Assembly: GCA_030152865.1 (NCBI GenBank)
Contig: JASLIW010000038.1
Span: 1-30,302 of the forward strand
DNA length: 30,302 bases
Direction of reading: 5' to 3'
Source: Bacteroides sp.
GTDB lineage: Bacteria > Bacteroidota > Bacteroidia > Bacteroidales > Bacteroidaceae
Shown here: positions 1-6,451 of the stretch, one piece after another
Layout: every line of letters starts with the position of its first letter
How positions within the stretch are numbered: position 1 is the stretch's first letter
Translations under genes and position numbers: made by a program
Notes under the pieces: model-generated
The model's database searches: none
What the model was told of the DNA's origin: nothing
The model's input: the letters and a program-made list of their open reading frames with translations, nothing else

Positions 1-37
1 GAAAGAGCAGTTACATGAAGAATGTAGCTGCTCTTTC
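1..37 (-). terminator. Hairpin terminator of the tRNA-Val pair (cut by window edge)
   Basis: Positions 1-16 pair with 22-37 in a 16-bp stem (one G-T wobble) around a 5-base loop. The hairpin begins 3 bases beyond the tRNA end at 41, reading leftwards. Any U-tract on the minus strand would lie left of base 1, so it cannot be seen. Stem position and strength fit an intrinsic terminator for the two tRNA genes. Confidence 0.65.
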
Positions 38-40
38 TTG

Positions 41-115
41 TGGGCGTTGACGGATTCGAACCGCCGACCCTCTGCTTGTAAGGCAGATGCTCTAAACCAA
101 CTGAGCTAAACGCCC
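41..115 (-). tRNA. tRNA-Val, anticodon UAC (downstream copy)
   Basis: Read on the minus strand this folds as a full 75-base cloverleaf. The acceptor arms are GGGCGTT and AACGCCC, the D-arm is GCTC...GAGC, and the anticodon stem is TCTGC/GCAGA around loop CTTACAA, which gives anticodon UAC (valine, GUA codons). The T-loop is TTCGAAT. The bases after the discriminator A read CAA, so the CCA end is not encoded and must be added by the nucleotidyltransferase. It is identical to the copy at 155-229 and is probably cut from the same transcript; the 39-base spacer contains a small hairpin (120-125 with 131-136). Confidence 0.97.
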
Positions 116-154
116 GATTATCGTTCTCTTAACGATGGGGATTGCAATATGTTG

Positions 155-229
155 TGGGCGTTGACGGATTCGAACCGCCGACCCTCTGCTTGTAAGGCAG
201 ATGCTCTAAACCAACTGAGCTAAACGCCC
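155..229 (-). tRNA. tRNA-Val, anticodon UAC (promoter-proximal copy)
   Basis: This copy is base-for-base identical to the tRNA at 41-115, with the same cloverleaf, anticodon UAC and lack of an encoded CCA. It lies about 20 bases downstream of a consensus Bacteroidota -7 box, so it is the first gene of a two-tRNA transcript. Perfect identity implies recent duplication or gene conversion. Confidence 0.97.
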
Positions 230-250
230 GCTTTATTTTCAAAAGCGTTG

Positions 251-281
251 CAAAGATACGTGAATTTTACTCACTTACAAA
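251..281 (-). promoter_or_regulatory. Consensus Bacteroidota promoter for the tRNA-Val pair
   Basis: On the minus strand a TTTG -33 box (278-281) is followed by exactly 19 bases and a TATCTTTG -7 box (251-258), matching TTTG-N19-TAnnTTTG. Transcription should start near 243-245, about 15 bases before the first tRNA. One arm of a 10-bp inverted repeat (264-273 with 299-308) lies between the two boxes. Confidence 0.8.
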
Positions 282-372
282 TTTTAAAAGCTATTTTTTG
301 AGTAAAATCTCGATATTATAGGCAATTTAGATAAATTCAAAACAATAGCTCTAGGACCGAAGGACATTCAGT

Positions 373-444
373 CCCTGACACATGCTGCTTGAGTCAGGGT
401 CTAAATAATTTCTTTCAAGAACCTTTCGAGGCTCTGTCAGGGTC
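373..444. repeat. CCCTGA/TCAGGG motif cluster at the 3' end of the acetyltransferase gene
   Basis: Three copies of one motif lie within 72 bases: CCCTGAC at 373-379, GTCAGGGTC at 393-401 and GTCAGGGTC at 436-444. The first two form a 7-bp hairpin with a 13-base loop. The third is inside the last codons of the acetyltransferase gene. No U-tract follows on either strand, so it does not look like an ordinary intrinsic terminator. A very similar trio follows the sulfatase gene (21376-21428). Function unknown. Confidence 0.55.
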
Positions 445-987
445 TTTTATTTGTCGAGCTGGCACTCCAGCTACAATCGTATCACTGGGTATATCTTTGG
501 TCACTACGCTGCCAGCTCCTACCACTACTCGATCACCTATGCTTACACCGGGGCAAATTATGGCTCCTCCCCCAATCCAGCAATCTTTCCCTATACGTAC
601 GGGATAGGAAATCTCGATAGGTTTTCTGCGTTTGTGCGCATCCAAAGGATGGTGAGGTGTATAAATCTGTACATTAGGGCCTATTAAGGTGTAATCACCA
701 ATATCGATATAAGCTCCATCCAGAAAAGTACAATTCATATTGATAAAAACATGCTCACCCACACGTATGCCATCACCATAGTCGCAGTAGAAGGGAGGAC
801 AAATGGCCGATGAAGCTGGAATTGTTGGTACTAAATCTTCTAGTGCCTCACGATATGCTGGACCACCACAGTAGGTTTGGTTTAAGGCATGTACCTTCGC
901 CTTGCCCTCTACCAAGCGCTGTTTCACTTCAGCATCTGCAGTATTGGCATATTGGACTGATCGTATTTTTTCAAATTCTGTAGCCAT
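415..987 (-). CDS. Maltose/galactoside O-acetyltransferase family protein (hexapeptide repeat)
   Basis: A 190-residue left-handed beta-helix acyltransferase of the Maa/LacA group, which moves acetyl from acetyl-CoA to a sugar hydroxyl in the cytoplasm. The N-terminal helical cap (EKIRSVQYANTADAEV) is typical of the group. The active-site stretch YTPHHPLDAHKRRKPIE carries the expected catalytic histidine. Hexapeptide turns follow (IGKDCWIGGGAIICPGVSIG, then VVVGAGSVVTKDIP) and the end is the usual VAGVPAR. The frame is open upstream to 1062, but that would overlap yaaA by 68 bases. ATG at 987 begins MATEFEKI as in relatives and leaves a 7-base gap, so I chose it. It is cotranscribed with yaaA. 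The true acceptor sugar cannot be inferred. Confidence 0.9.
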   Translation of the reverse strand: MATEFEKIRSVQYANTADAEVKQRLVEGKAKVHALNQTYCGGPAYREALEDLVPTIPASSAICPPFYCDYGDGIRVGEHVFINMNCTFLDGAYIDIGDYTLIGPNVQIYTPHHPLDAHKRRKPIEISYPVRIGKDCWIGGGAIICPGVSIGDRVVVGAGSVVTKDIPSDTIVAGVPARQIKDPDRASKGS

Positions 988-994
988 CTCTTTT

Positions 995-1765
995 CTATTT
1001 TTGTGTAGATACAAAGACCCAGTTGTCTCCTTCTGACAGAGAGGGATCAAAGTTAAATCCATCCCAGCTAAAGTTTTTCAATTCTTCAGGATCTTCTACG
1101 CTGTTCTTTATGATGTATCGAGTCATCTCTCCTCTACACATTTTAGCATAAACGACAACTGTCTTTAGCTTACCTTCTTTCCACACTTTAAACTCAGGAG
1201 TAATGATACGTACTTGTTTCTCCACCTCTTTCCAGTGGAAGAGCTGTTTCATTTCATGACTAGCTAAATTGCATAAGGTGCCTCCTGAGGCTTTAATATC
1301 AGCTATAAACTCTGACGTCAAGCGATCTTTCCAGTAATCAAAGAGCGTCACAGCACCAAGCTCCTCTAGACGTACCGTACCTTCTAAACGATAATTTCGA
1401 ATAACATCTAGGGGTCTTAATAAGCCATAAGCAAAAGAAGTGAGCCTCAACCAAGCTTGAGCCAGCTTAAAGTCTTCTTCGTCAAAACTCTGAGGATCGA
1501 TTCGTTTGAAAACAATTCCCGTGTAAGCTAGTAGAGCTGGTAGCTCAGGTGTATCTGGAGAGTGAAATACTTGATAACGTTGCTGATTTTCTAGGGCAAT
1601 CTTGGCATTCACCTTGAGTAGTTCCTCTAGTTCATCAACACTACGTTGTGACATGTGAAGTGCTATAATAGCTGCATCTTCTTTGTGCAAGGGTTCACTA
1701 ACAAATGGTGCTTTCACTTTAGACTGGGTAGTCATGGTTTTTGCACAAGACAGTAGTATTTGCAT
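995..1765 (-). CDS. yaaA: Peroxide stress protein YaaA (DUF328 family)
   Basis: A 256-residue cytoplasmic protein of the YaaA/DUF328 family, which in Escherichia coli limits free iron and protects DNA during hydrogen peroxide stress. The start MQILLSCAKTM matches the family's opening MLILLSPAKTM. Other family marks are YTGIVFKRID, LRLTSFAYGLLRPLD and LCNLASHEM in the middle and FNFDPSLSEGDNWVF at the end. Length is normal. Family members lack known enzymatic motifs, so the biochemical role stays open. It is first gene of a two-gene unit with the acetyltransferase 7 bases downstream, driven by a good promoter at 1794-1823 that begins where the carB terminator ends. Confidence 0.92.
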   Translation of the reverse strand: MQILLSCAKTMTTQSKVKAPFVSEPLHKEDAAIIALHMSQRSVDELEELLKVNAKIALENQQRYQVFHSPDTPELPALLAYTGIVFKRIDPQSFDEEDFKLAQAWLRLTSFAYGLLRPLDVIRNYRLEGTVRLEELGAVTLFDYWKDRLTSEFIADIKASGGTLCNLASHEMKQLFHWKEVEKQVRIITPEFKVWKEGKLKTVVVYAKMCRGEMTRYIIKNSVEDPEELKNFSWDGFNFDPSLSEGDNWVFVSTQK

Positions 1766-1793
1766 AAGTATTATTTTTACAATCTGTATGATA

Positions 1794-1823
1794 CAAAGAT
1801 AAACGATATATCAGCCCAACAAA
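1794..1823 (-). promoter_or_regulatory. Promoter of yaaA and the acetyltransferase
   Basis: On the minus strand a TTTG box (1820-1823) precedes a TATCTTTG -7 box (1794-1801) by 18 bases, one short of the usual 19. The -33 box sits in the U-tract end of the carB terminator (1823-1850), so the two transcription units are packed end to end. Confidence 0.65.
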
Positions 1824-1850
1824 AAAAGACGGGAACATTCCCGTCTTTTT
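1823..1850 (-). terminator. Intrinsic terminator of carB
   Basis: GACGGGA and TCCCGTC form a GC-rich stem extended by A-T pairs on both sides. It ends in a run of T on the minus strand about 20 bases after the carB stop codon. Confidence 0.85.
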
Positions 1851-1870
1851 AGCGCACTATTTTAAATTAC

Positions 1871-4800
1871 TTAAAGCTCATATTCTTGCCAGCTCTTTAT
1901 TTGAAGGTCTTCTATGCTCAATGCGCAGAAGGCTTCAATAAAGGCACTAGCTAAACGGGCATTTGTTATAAGAGGAATGTTGTGATCTATCGCTGCACGA
2001 CGGATACGATAACCGTTGGTCAGCTCACGCTTGGTGTGATCCTTGGGAATATTTACAATTAACTCAATAGCATGTTCTTGGATCAAATTCATGATGTTCA
2101 GTGGGTTCTCCACTTCTTCATCTGGCCAGAATACCGCAGTAGCTTCTATCCCATTCTCTTGAAGGAATTGAGCTGTACCTCGAGTTGCAAATAGCTGATA
2201 TCCCTTGGCGGCTAATCGCTTACTTGCATCGAGTAGATCTACCTTAGATCGAACGGCTCCTGAGGAGAATAAGACATTCTTCTTTGGAATTGAAAAGCCT
2301 GTAGCCAACATAGAGTTGAGCAAAGCCTCATCAACATCATCTCCAATACATCCCACCTCTCCAGTAGAAGCCATATCAACTCCTAAAACAGGGTCTGCAT
2401 TATGCAAGCGAGAGAAAGAGAACTGAGAGGCCTTTACCCCTACCCAATCTATATCAAAAGTCGATTTGAGTGGTTTCTCATAAGGAGCATCCAACATGAT
2501 TCGAGTAGCTGTATCTATGAAGTTACGCTTCAAGACTTTTGAGACGAAAGGTAAGCTTCTAGAGGCACGTAAGTTACACTCGATAACTTTCACCTCATTG
2601 TTGCGAGCTAGGAACTGAATATTGAATGGTCCTGATATATTAAGTTCTTTGGCTATCTTACGGCATATTTTCTTTATGCTGCGTACAGTACCTAGATAGA
2701 TTTTTTGTGCTGGAAATACCAGTGTAGCATCTCCAGAGTGTACTCCCGCAAACTCAACATGCTCGGAAATAGCATACTCTATGATTTCACCATTGTCTGC
2801 TACAGCATCAAACTCAACTTCTTTTGCTCTTTGCAAGAATTGAGAAACCACAACTGGATATTCTTTAGATACATCCTTGGCCATCTTTAAGAAGTTTTCG
2901 AGCTGCTCTTCATCGTAGCAAACATTCATAGCTGCACCAGATAAGACATAAGATGGACGAACCAACACAGGATATCCCACTTTATCTACGAAGCCTTTTA
3001 CATCTTCTAAACTTGTCAACTCTTGCCAAGCGGGCTGATCTATACCTAAGCGATCTAGCATAGCTGAAAACTTATTCCTACTCTCGGCTTGATCAATAGA
3101 TACGGGAGATGAGCCTAGTACTGGTATAGACTGACGGAATAGCTTCATCGCCATGTTGTTCGGAATTTGACCTCCTACGGATACAATCACTCCTCGAGGC
3201 AACTCTAAGTCTACTACATCGAGCACGCGCTCAAAGGACAGCTCATCGAAGTAGAGACGATCACACACGTCGTAGTCTGTAGATACAGTCTCGGGGTTGT
3301 AGTTGATCATAATAGCCTTATAGCCTAGCTTTCTAGCTGTTTGAACGGCATTAACAGAACACCAATCAAACTCTACAGAACTACCAATACGATAAGCACC
3401 TGAGCCTAATACGATAACCGATTTTTCATTGGGGTAATAGTTGACATCACAGCCTGTATCACCATAGGTCATGTAGAGGTAATTGGTCAAATCTGCATGT
3501 TCTGAAGCTACTGTATTGATACGTTTCACAGCAGGAACAATACCCAACTCTTTTCTGCGTTTACGTACGGCTAAGTTTTCCTTTTCCATATTGCCTTGAG
3601 GGTTCAACACAATACGTGCTATTTGGAAGTCTGAAAAACCATAAGCCTTAGCTTGACGTAAAACATCAGCTGGAATTTCTTCAATGGTTTTATAAGTAGC
3701 TAACTTATGCTTGTAGTCAACAATATTCTGCAGACGTGTTAAGAACCAAGGATCTATCTTTGTTAGCTCATGCAGGCGCTCAATAGTATATCCTTTTTCC
3801 ATAGCCTCAGCTATAGCAAATACCCGTCGATCTGTAGGGTTAGCTAGCTCCTTATCTAAATCTTCAAAAACAACATTGTTATTGGCTACAAATCCATGCA
3901 TGCCTTGCCCTATCATGCGCAGTCCTTTTTGGATAATCTCTTCGAAAGAACGACCAATAGACATGATTTCACCGACAGATTTCATGCTTGAGCCTATCTC
4001 ACGCGATACACCAGCAAACTTAGTTAGGTCCCAGCGTGGTATTTTACAAATCAAGTAATCCAATTTAGGCGCTTCATAAGCGGAGTTGGGTGTTCCCATC
4101 TCTCCAATCTCATCTAGGGTATAACCCAAAGCGATCTTGGCTGCAACTAGTGCTAATGGATAACCTGTCGCCTTAGAAGCTAAAGCTGAGGAGCGGCTCA
4201 AACGCGCATTCACCTCAATTACACGGTAGTCCTTACTCGCTGCATTGAAAGCGTATTGGATGTTACATTCTCCTACTATCTTGAGGTGGCGAATAGTTTT
4301 ACGTGCAATCTCTTCGAGAAGCTCAATTTCATCTTCCTTTAGTGAGCAAGTTGGAGCTACCACGATGGATTCTCCAGTGTGAATGCCAAGTGGATCAAAG
4401 TTCTCCATACCTGCTACTGTGAAACAGTGATCATTGGCATCACGAATCACCTCAAACTCGATTTCCTTCCAGCCTTTCAGTGATTCCTCTACTAAGATCT
4501 GTTTGGAGAAAGAGAAGGCACTTTCGGCTAATCCCTTAAACTCTGCTTCATCTTTACAAATACCGCTACCTAAGCCCCCTAAAGAATAAGCAGAACGAAC
4601 CATCACAGGATAACCTATGGTACGTGCAGCCTCTAAGGCTTCCGCCATACTCTCTACAGCCTTACTGATAGGCGTTTTTACTTCTATCTCATCGAGCTTC
4701 TTAACAAATAAATCACGGTCTTCCGTATTCATGATAGACTCTACCGAAGTACCTAGCACACGAACACCATACTTATCCAGCACTCCAGCTTCATACAGCT

Positions 4801-5095
4801 CCGCCCCACAGTTGAGAGCAGTTTGTCCGCCAAAGGCCAATAGGATACCGTCTGGACGCTCTTTCTTTATTATCTCCTCTACAAAGTGTGTAGTGACAGG
4901 AAGAAAGTACACTTGATCAGCAACCCCCTCAGATGTTTGGATAGTCGCAATATTGGGATTGACTAAAACTGAACGAATACCTTCCTCTTTTAATGCTTTT
5001 AATGCCTGTGAACCAGAATAGTCAAATTCTCCAGCTTGTCCTATCTTAAGTGCTCCCGAACCTAAGACTAAAACCTTTTTGATTTCTTTTACCAT
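1871..5095 (-). CDS. carB: Carbamoyl-phosphate synthase large subunit
   Basis: A 1074-residue synthetase subunit. It makes carbamoyl phosphate from bicarbonate, ammonia (passed from the small subunit CarA) and two ATP, feeding pyrimidine and arginine synthesis. The duplicated architecture is visible: the first half opens with LGSGALKIGQAGEFDYSGSQ (residues 11-30) and the second with VLGSGAYRIGSSVEFDW (about residue 560). Each half carries an ATP-grasp core (VIEVNARLSRSSALASK and VIECNLRASRSLPFVSK). A methylglyoxal-synthase-like allosteric domain fills the last 137 residues from about 938. No carA is adjacent on either side, so the small subunit is encoded elsewhere. The gene is monocistronic, bounded by its own terminator and a leader with a 34-codon ORF and a U8 hairpin (5147-5287) that may control it. 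Confidence 0.97.
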   Translation of the reverse strand: MVKEIKKVLVLGSGALKIGQAGEFDYSGSQALKALKEEGIRSVLVNPNIATIQTSEGVADQVYFLPVTTHFVEEIIKKERPDGILLAFGGQTALNCGAELYEAGVLDKYGVRVLGTSVESIMNTEDRDLFVKKLDEIEVKTPISKAVESMAEALEAARTIGYPVMVRSAYSLGGLGSGICKDEAEFKGLAESAFSFSKQILVEESLKGWKEIEFEVIRDANDHCFTVAGMENFDPLGIHTGESIVVAPTCSLKEDEIELLEEIARKTIRHLKIVGECNIQYAFNAASKDYRVIEVNARLSRSSALASKATGYPLALVAAKIALGYTLDEIGEMGTPNSAYEAPKLDYLICKIPRWDLTKFAGVSREIGSSMKSVGEIMSIGRSFEEIIQKGLRMIGQGMHGFVANNNVVFEDLDKELANPTDRRVFAIAEAMEKGYTIERLHELTKIDPWFLTRLQNIVDYKHKLATYKTIEEIPADVLRQAKAYGFSDFQIARIVLNPQGNMEKENLAVRKRRKELGIVPAVKRINTVASEHADLTNYLYMTYGDTGCDVNYYPNEKSVIVLGSGAYRIGSSVEFDWCSVNAVQTARKLGYKAIMINYNPETVSTDYDVCDRLYFDELSFERVLDVVDLELPRGVIVSVGGQIPNNMAMKLFRQSIPVLGSSPVSIDQAESRNKFSAMLDRLGIDQPAWQELTSLEDVKGFVDKVGYPVLVRPSYVLSGAAMNVCYDEEQLENFLKMAKDVSKEYPVVVSQFLQRAKEVEFDAVADNGEIIEYAISEHVEFAGVHSGDATLVFPAQKIYLGTVRSIKKICRKIAKELNISGPFNIQFLARNNEVKVIECNLRASRSLPFVSKVLKRNFIDTATRIMLDAPYEKPLKSTFDIDWVGVKASQFSFSRLHNADPVLGVDMASTGEVGCIGDDVDEALLNSMLATGFSIPKKNVLFSSGAVRSKVDLLDASKRLAAKGYQLFATRGTAQFLQENGIEATAVFWPDEEVENPLNIMNLIQEHAIELIVNIPKDHTKRELTNGYRIRRAAIDHNIPLITNARLASAFIEAFCALSIEDLQIKSWQEYEL

Positions 5096-5146
5096 GACTC
5101 TATATTGATCTATTAATATGTAACATTTGTAAATCTATAAATACAC

Positions 5147-5186
5147 AAAAAAAATGCGTTGGTCTAATTAAAGACAACAACGCATT
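5147..5186 (-). terminator. Terminator-like hairpin (candidate attenuator) in the carB leader
   Basis: AATGCGTTG and CAACGCATT (5153-5161 with 5178-5186) form a 9-bp stem. An inner GTCT/AGAC helix lies beneath a 6-base loop, and on the minus strand eight consecutive T follow (5147-5154, two of them in the stem). Because it lies between divergent genes, 51 bases before the carB ATG, it is not a gene-end terminator for carB or trpS. No TAnnTTTG box lies between it and carB, so carB transcription probably has to read through it. The leader ORF's stop codon overlaps the first stem base. Confidence 0.65.
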
Positions 5187-5287
5187 CATTTTTTTATATT
5201 AAAAAAGGAAGGGTCAATCGGATTCAAGTGTAACACACTAGGAATACCAAAACAGAAACAACCGACTTCTTTTTTCTTGATTTTCAT
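5186..5287 (-). CDS. Short leader ORF upstream of carB (33 residues)
   Basis: ATG at 5287 opens a 34-codon frame that begins MKIKKKEVGCFCFGIP, continues with a hydrophobic and proline-containing middle and ends in FFNIKK. The purine-rich GAAGAAAG before the ATG could serve as a ribosome-binding site, and a TATCTTTG box lies about 48 bases upstream. The TGA stop is fused to the 5' base of the U8 hairpin, so a terminating ribosome would cover the stem. That geometry suggests a leader peptide controlling carB. It could also be a free-standing small protein with its own terminator, or chance. I recognise no family, and there are no arginine codons. Confidence 0.45.
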   Translation of the reverse strand: MKIKKKEVGCFCFGIPSVLHLNPIDPSFFNIKK

Positions 5288-5334
5288 ACTTTCTTCAAAG
5301 TTTGCGTAAAGTAAGCACTAATATCTTATCCACA

Positions 5335-5342
5335 CAAAGATA
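5335..5342 (-). promoter_or_regulatory. -7 box for the carB leader transcript
   Basis: TATCTTTG on the minus strand fits TAnnTTTG. No TTTG is found 19 bases upstream, so the -33 element is degenerate. The predicted start near 5328 would give a leader of about 230 bases containing the short ORF and the hairpin. Confidence 0.5.
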
Positions 5343-5358
5343 TTCCAAAGTTTTTGAT

Positions 5359-5366
5359 TAAATTTG
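5359..5366 (+). promoter_or_regulatory. -7 box for trpS
   Basis: TAAATTTG on the plus strand matches TAnnTTTG 28 bases before the trpS ATG. The -33 element is not evident. It sits only 16 bases from the opposing carB-leader -7 box, so the two polymerases would compete. Confidence 0.5.
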
Positions 5367-5394
5367 AATCGAATTATAAAAATAATTGAATTTT

Positions 5395-6378
5395 ATGGAA
5401 ACTGTTGTTAGTGGAATACGCCCAACTGGAGACTTACATCTAGGTAATTATTTTGGTGCTGTGAAGAGCTTTTTACAGATGCAGCATGAGTATAACTGTT
5501 TTTACTTTATTGCGGATTGGCACTCTTTAACGACACATCCCAAACCTGAAGACATTGTAAATAATGCGGAAGGTGTACTAGCAACCTACCTTGCTTGTGG
5601 TATTGATCCTGAGGTAGCAACTATCTATATTCAAAGTGATGTCAAAGAAGTCTTAGAGCTTTACCTGTTCTTAAATATGAATGCTTACTTGGGAGAACTA
5701 GAGCGCACAACTACCTTTAAGGATAAGGCCAGACAACAACCTGAGAACGTCAATGCTGGTCTACTAACCTACCCAACCCTTATGGCTGCTGATATTTTAC
5801 AGCACCGAGCTATAAAGGTACCTGTTGGTAAAGACCAAGAGCAAAACATGGAGATGGCTCGTAAGTTTGCTCGCCGTTTCAATCATATTTACAACACAGA
5901 CTTATTCCCAGAACCAGCTTCTTTCACCTATGCCAAAGAAGCCATCAAAATACCAGGCCTAGACGGTTCAGGGAAGATGGGAAAATCAGAGGGTAACTGT
6001 ATCTACCTTATTGACGATGCAAAAACCATCCGCAAAAAAGTGATGAAAGCGGTTACAGATGCTGGTCCTACTGAACCTAATAGTAAAAAGCCTGAAGTCA
6101 TAGAAAACCTTTTTACTTTCTTAGATATTGTTTCTACCAAAGATACTTATGAGTACTTTGACGAAAAGTGGAATGATTGCTCTATCCGTTATGGCGACCT
6201 AAAGAAGCAACTTGCAGAAGACATTATTGCTTTTAATACACCCATACGCGAGAAAATCCTTGATTACAAAGCCAATCATGAGTACTTAGAGAAAGTAGCT
6301 AAACTAGGTGCAGAAAAGGCGAGAGAAAGTGCAAATAAAACACTTCAAGAGGTGAGAAAAATTATTGGTTTTCACTAA
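5395..6378 (+). CDS. trpS: Tryptophanyl-tRNA synthetase
   Basis: A 327-residue class I aminoacyl-tRNA synthetase that charges tRNA-Trp in the cytoplasm. The HIGH-type signature is PTGDLHLGNYFG (residues 10-21) and the second signature reads KMGKS (194-198) instead of the textbook KMSKS, a form I associate with Bacteroidota TrpS. The stretch GLLTYPTLMAADILQH and VPVGKDQEQNMEMAR are the conserved tryptophan/dimer region. Length is normal. The frame is open back to a TTG at 5386, but ATG at 5395 gives the family start METVVSGIRPTG. Only A/T-rich sequence precedes the ATG, with no clear Shine-Dalgarno. It is monocistronic, divergent from carB and convergent with mutL. Confidence 0.96.
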   Translation: METVVSGIRPTGDLHLGNYFGAVKSFLQMQHEYNCFYFIADWHSLTTHPKPEDIVNNAEGVLATYLACGIDPEVATIYIQSDVKEVLELYLFLNMNAYLGELERTTTFKDKARQQPENVNAGLLTYPTLMAADILQHRAIKVPVGKDQEQNMEMARKFARRFNHIYNTDLFPEPASFTYAKEAIKIPGLDGSGKMGKSEGNCIYLIDDAKTIRKKVMKAVTDAGPTEPNSKKPEVIENLFTFLDIVSTKDTYEYFDEKWNDCSIRYGDLKKQLAEDIIAFNTPIREKILDYKANHEYLEKVAKLGAEKARESANKTLQEVRKIIGFH

Positions 6379-6396
6379 GAAGTTATTCTACACATA

Positions 6397-6432
6397 AAAC
6401 AGAAAAGGGGGCATATGCCCCCTTTTCTGTTT
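6397..6432. terminator. Bidirectional terminator between trpS and mutL
   Basis: An uninterrupted 36-base palindrome: AAACAGAAAAGGGGG is mirrored around a CATATG centre. It has A-rich and T-rich flanks on each strand. It lies 18 bases after the trpS stop and 19 bases after the mutL stop and should end both transcripts. Confidence 0.9.
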
Positions 6433-6451
6433 ATATCTATTTTCACTTATC

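Noticed and set aside
41..229. Two near-identical 75-base blocks as a mobile or CRISPR-like repeat
   Set aside because: Both fold as tRNA-Val; repeat is explained by tRNA duplication. No other array-like repeats exist in the window.
988..1062. Upstream extension of the acetyltransferase by 25 codons
   Set aside because: Would overlap yaaA by 68 bases and lacks family similarity; ATG at 987 fits homologues.
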